The notes under the pieces are model-generated. The model did not search any database, was not told where the DNA came from, and was given only the letters and a program-made list of their open reading frames with translations. A stretch of 5,445 nt of DNA from Nitrososphaeraceae archaeon (lineage in GTDB: Archaea; Thermoproteota; Nitrososphaeria; Nitrososphaerales; Nitrosopumilaceae). Below are positions 4,778-5,445 of the stretch, one piece after another. Within the stretch, counting starts at the first letter, position 1. Each line of letters starts with the position of its first letter. Where the stretch lies: the NCBI GenBank assembly GCA_025922755.1, contig JAICHE010000094.1:1-5445 (forward strand), given 5' to 3'. A program made the position numbers and the translations under genes.

Positions 4778-4832
4778 TCATTTTTCCTAAGATTAAATTT
4801 TCAGTAAATTATCTAAATTTCAATTTTTGGTG

Positions 4833-4858
4833 ATTGTTATTTTCTATAAAATAACAAT
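4833..4858 (+). terminator. Hairpin after the oxidoreductase gene, probable terminator
   Basis: An eleven-pair perfect stem (ATTGTTATTTT with AAAATAACAAT) closes on the four-base loop CTAT, 55 bases after the stop codon. The stem is AT-only except for one G-C pair and lacks a clear following T-run on the plus strand. The outer bases TGATTG (4831-4836) could instead pair with CAATCA (4864-4869), giving an alternative nested fold. Confidence 0.4.
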
Positions 4859-4861
4859 AAA

Positions 4862-4906
4862 GTCAATCATTGAAATATAACGCATTTTTAGGATTTGATG
4901 ATTGAC
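4862..4906. promoter_or_regulatory. Inverted repeat framing the nucleotidyltransferase promoter
   Basis: GTCAATCAT (4862-4870) and its exact reverse complement ATGATTGAC (4898-4906) lie 27 bases apart. They enclose the TATA-like AAATATAA (4873-4880), and the right arm covers the TTG start codon at 4902. A third partial copy, TGATTG, is at 4831-4836. The placement suggests a repressor with two half-sites or looped binding, but it could also be an mRNA stem around the start codon if transcription begins upstream. Confidence 0.4.
4873..4880 (+). promoter_or_regulatory. TATA-like box of the nucleotidyltransferase gene
   Basis: AAATATAA is centred about 25 bases before the TTG at 4902, which supports that codon as a leaderless start. 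Confidence 0.5.
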
Positions 4907-5445
4907 AACGATACTTTATCTTGCACATCTGAATCCTCTTACAAATGCACATATTGAAATTATCAAGCAACTCAAAGAAGAAGCTGAAATTGTAAAAGTC
5001 ATGCCTGTAATTTTCAAACTAGGAGAAAAAGAAGTTACAAGTAAGAGTTTTCCATTTAATTTTAAGATAAGAAAAAAGATGATAGAATCCGTGTTTGGAG
5101 ATTCTGTCTGGATAACTGAAGATTATACTTTTAATGCACCATTCAAAAAATATTTGCCGCCACTTTTATCATTGAAATCTTGGAAATTACGAAAAAAAAT
5201 TCTTACTGGTGTTAAAGGAGATTATTTTTCTTATACAGGAGATAAAGCTGAAGGATACATGCTTAAGCTTTACAGACTTAAACCTAGAGTTGGAGAAAGA
5301 AGATCATTATCGGCGGCATCAGTAAAAGAAAAAATGTATGATGCAGTTTCAAATAAAAATTCAAATTGGAAATCAGATGTACCTGAGAGCGTAGGAAAAA
5401 TTATTGAAGAGAATTGGAATGTCATTGAAAAATATTCTAAATTAG
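4902..5445 (+). CDS. NMN adenylyltransferase-like (cytidylyltransferase-fold) nucleotidyltransferase, 3' end cut by window
   Basis: An open frame of 181 complete codons runs to the right edge without a stop. The protein begins TTILYLAHLNPLTNAHIEIIKQL, a variant of the nucleotidyltransferase signature G-x-F-x-P-x-H/T-x-G-H (here Thr14-Asn-Ala-His17). Near the end, SLSAASVKEKM (135-145) followed by NWKSDVPESVGKIIEE resembles the S-x-T-x-x-R motif and tail of archaeal NMN adenylyltransferases, with Ala139 and Lys142 replacing Thr and Arg. Such enzymes transfer AMP or CMP from a nucleoside triphosphate, in NAD, coenzyme A or lipid-precursor synthesis. The altered motifs make NMN only one possible substrate. 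The codon before TTG 4902 is TGA and no ATG occurs before residue 35, past the signature, so TTG is forced as the start. The protein is probably nearly complete, since archaeal NMNATs are about 170-190 residues. Confidence 0.8.
   Translation, partial: MTTILYLAHLNPLTNAHIEIIKQLKEEAEIVKVMPVIFKLGEKEVTSKSFPFNFKIRKKMIESVFGDSVWITEDYTFNAPFKKYLPPLLSLKSWKLRKKILTGVKGDYFSYTGDKAEGYMLKLYRLKPRVGERRSLSAASVKEKMYDAVSNKNSNWKSDVPESVGKIIEENWNVIEKYSKL

Noticed and set aside
1..5445. CRISPR array, insertion sequence, integrase/attachment site or defence cassette
   Set aside because: No regularly spaced repeats, transposase or integrase motifs, or terminal inverted repeats with target duplications were seen. The tRNA-Ala has no visible duplicated 3' fragment in the window.

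Overview
The window looks like a piece of a low-GC archaeal chromosome, most likely from an ammonia-oxidising thaumarchaeon of the Nitrosopumilus type. The archaeal signs are: an Alba chromatin protein; a tRNA gene without an encoded CCA end; T-rich terminators; and, at nearly every gene, a TATA-like box about 23-30 bases before the start codon with no Shine-Dalgarno site, which points to leaderless mRNAs. The genus-level guess rests on base composition, gene content and recalled protein similarity, not on a search.

Layout, left to right. (1) 1-837, minus: the N-terminal 279 residues of a succinate dehydrogenase/fumarate reductase flavoprotein (SdhA), cut by the window edge. (2) 927-1436, plus: a PadR-family winged-helix regulator, divergent from sdhA. 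A perfect 24-bp palindrome covers its presumed transcription start and start codon. (3) 1437-1669: the largest gene-free gap (233 bp). It holds a nested AT-rich inverted repeat (probable padR terminator), a consensus Shine-Dalgarno sequence with no start codon after it, a 14-bp-period direct repeat that resembles half of the padR palindrome, and a strong GUAA-tetraloop hairpin. It may encode a small RNA or leader. (4) 1670-1774, plus: a 34-residue C2HC zinc-finger microprotein. (5) 1898-2764, plus: an isocitrate lyase/PEP mutase superfamily enzyme closest in motif to 2-methylisocitrate lyase. (6) 2792-3079, minus: Alba, convergent with the lyase across a hairpin that probably serves as a terminator. 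(7) 3198-3752, plus: a small HEAT-repeat protein whose last codons run into (8) tRNA-Ala(GGC), 3734-3807, minus. (9) 3932-4777, plus: an FAD/NAD(P)-binding ferredoxin-NADP reductase-like oxidoreductase. (10) 4902-5445, plus: a NMN adenylyltransferase-like nucleotidyltransferase, open at the right edge, with a TTG start and inverted repeats around its promoter.

The genes are mostly single transcription units, each with its own promoter, not one operon. They are central metabolism (SdhA, lyase, flavin oxidoreductase, nucleotidyltransferase), chromatin and regulation (Alba, PadR, zinc finger) and translation (tRNA-Ala). I see no mobile element, CRISPR array or defence cassette, and nothing that I can call a new multi-gene system. 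The points most worth a second look are the padR palindrome with related half-sites, the possible RNA element at 1551-1621, the zinc-finger microprotein, the HEAT/tRNA antisense overlap and the nucleotidyltransferase promoter repeats.
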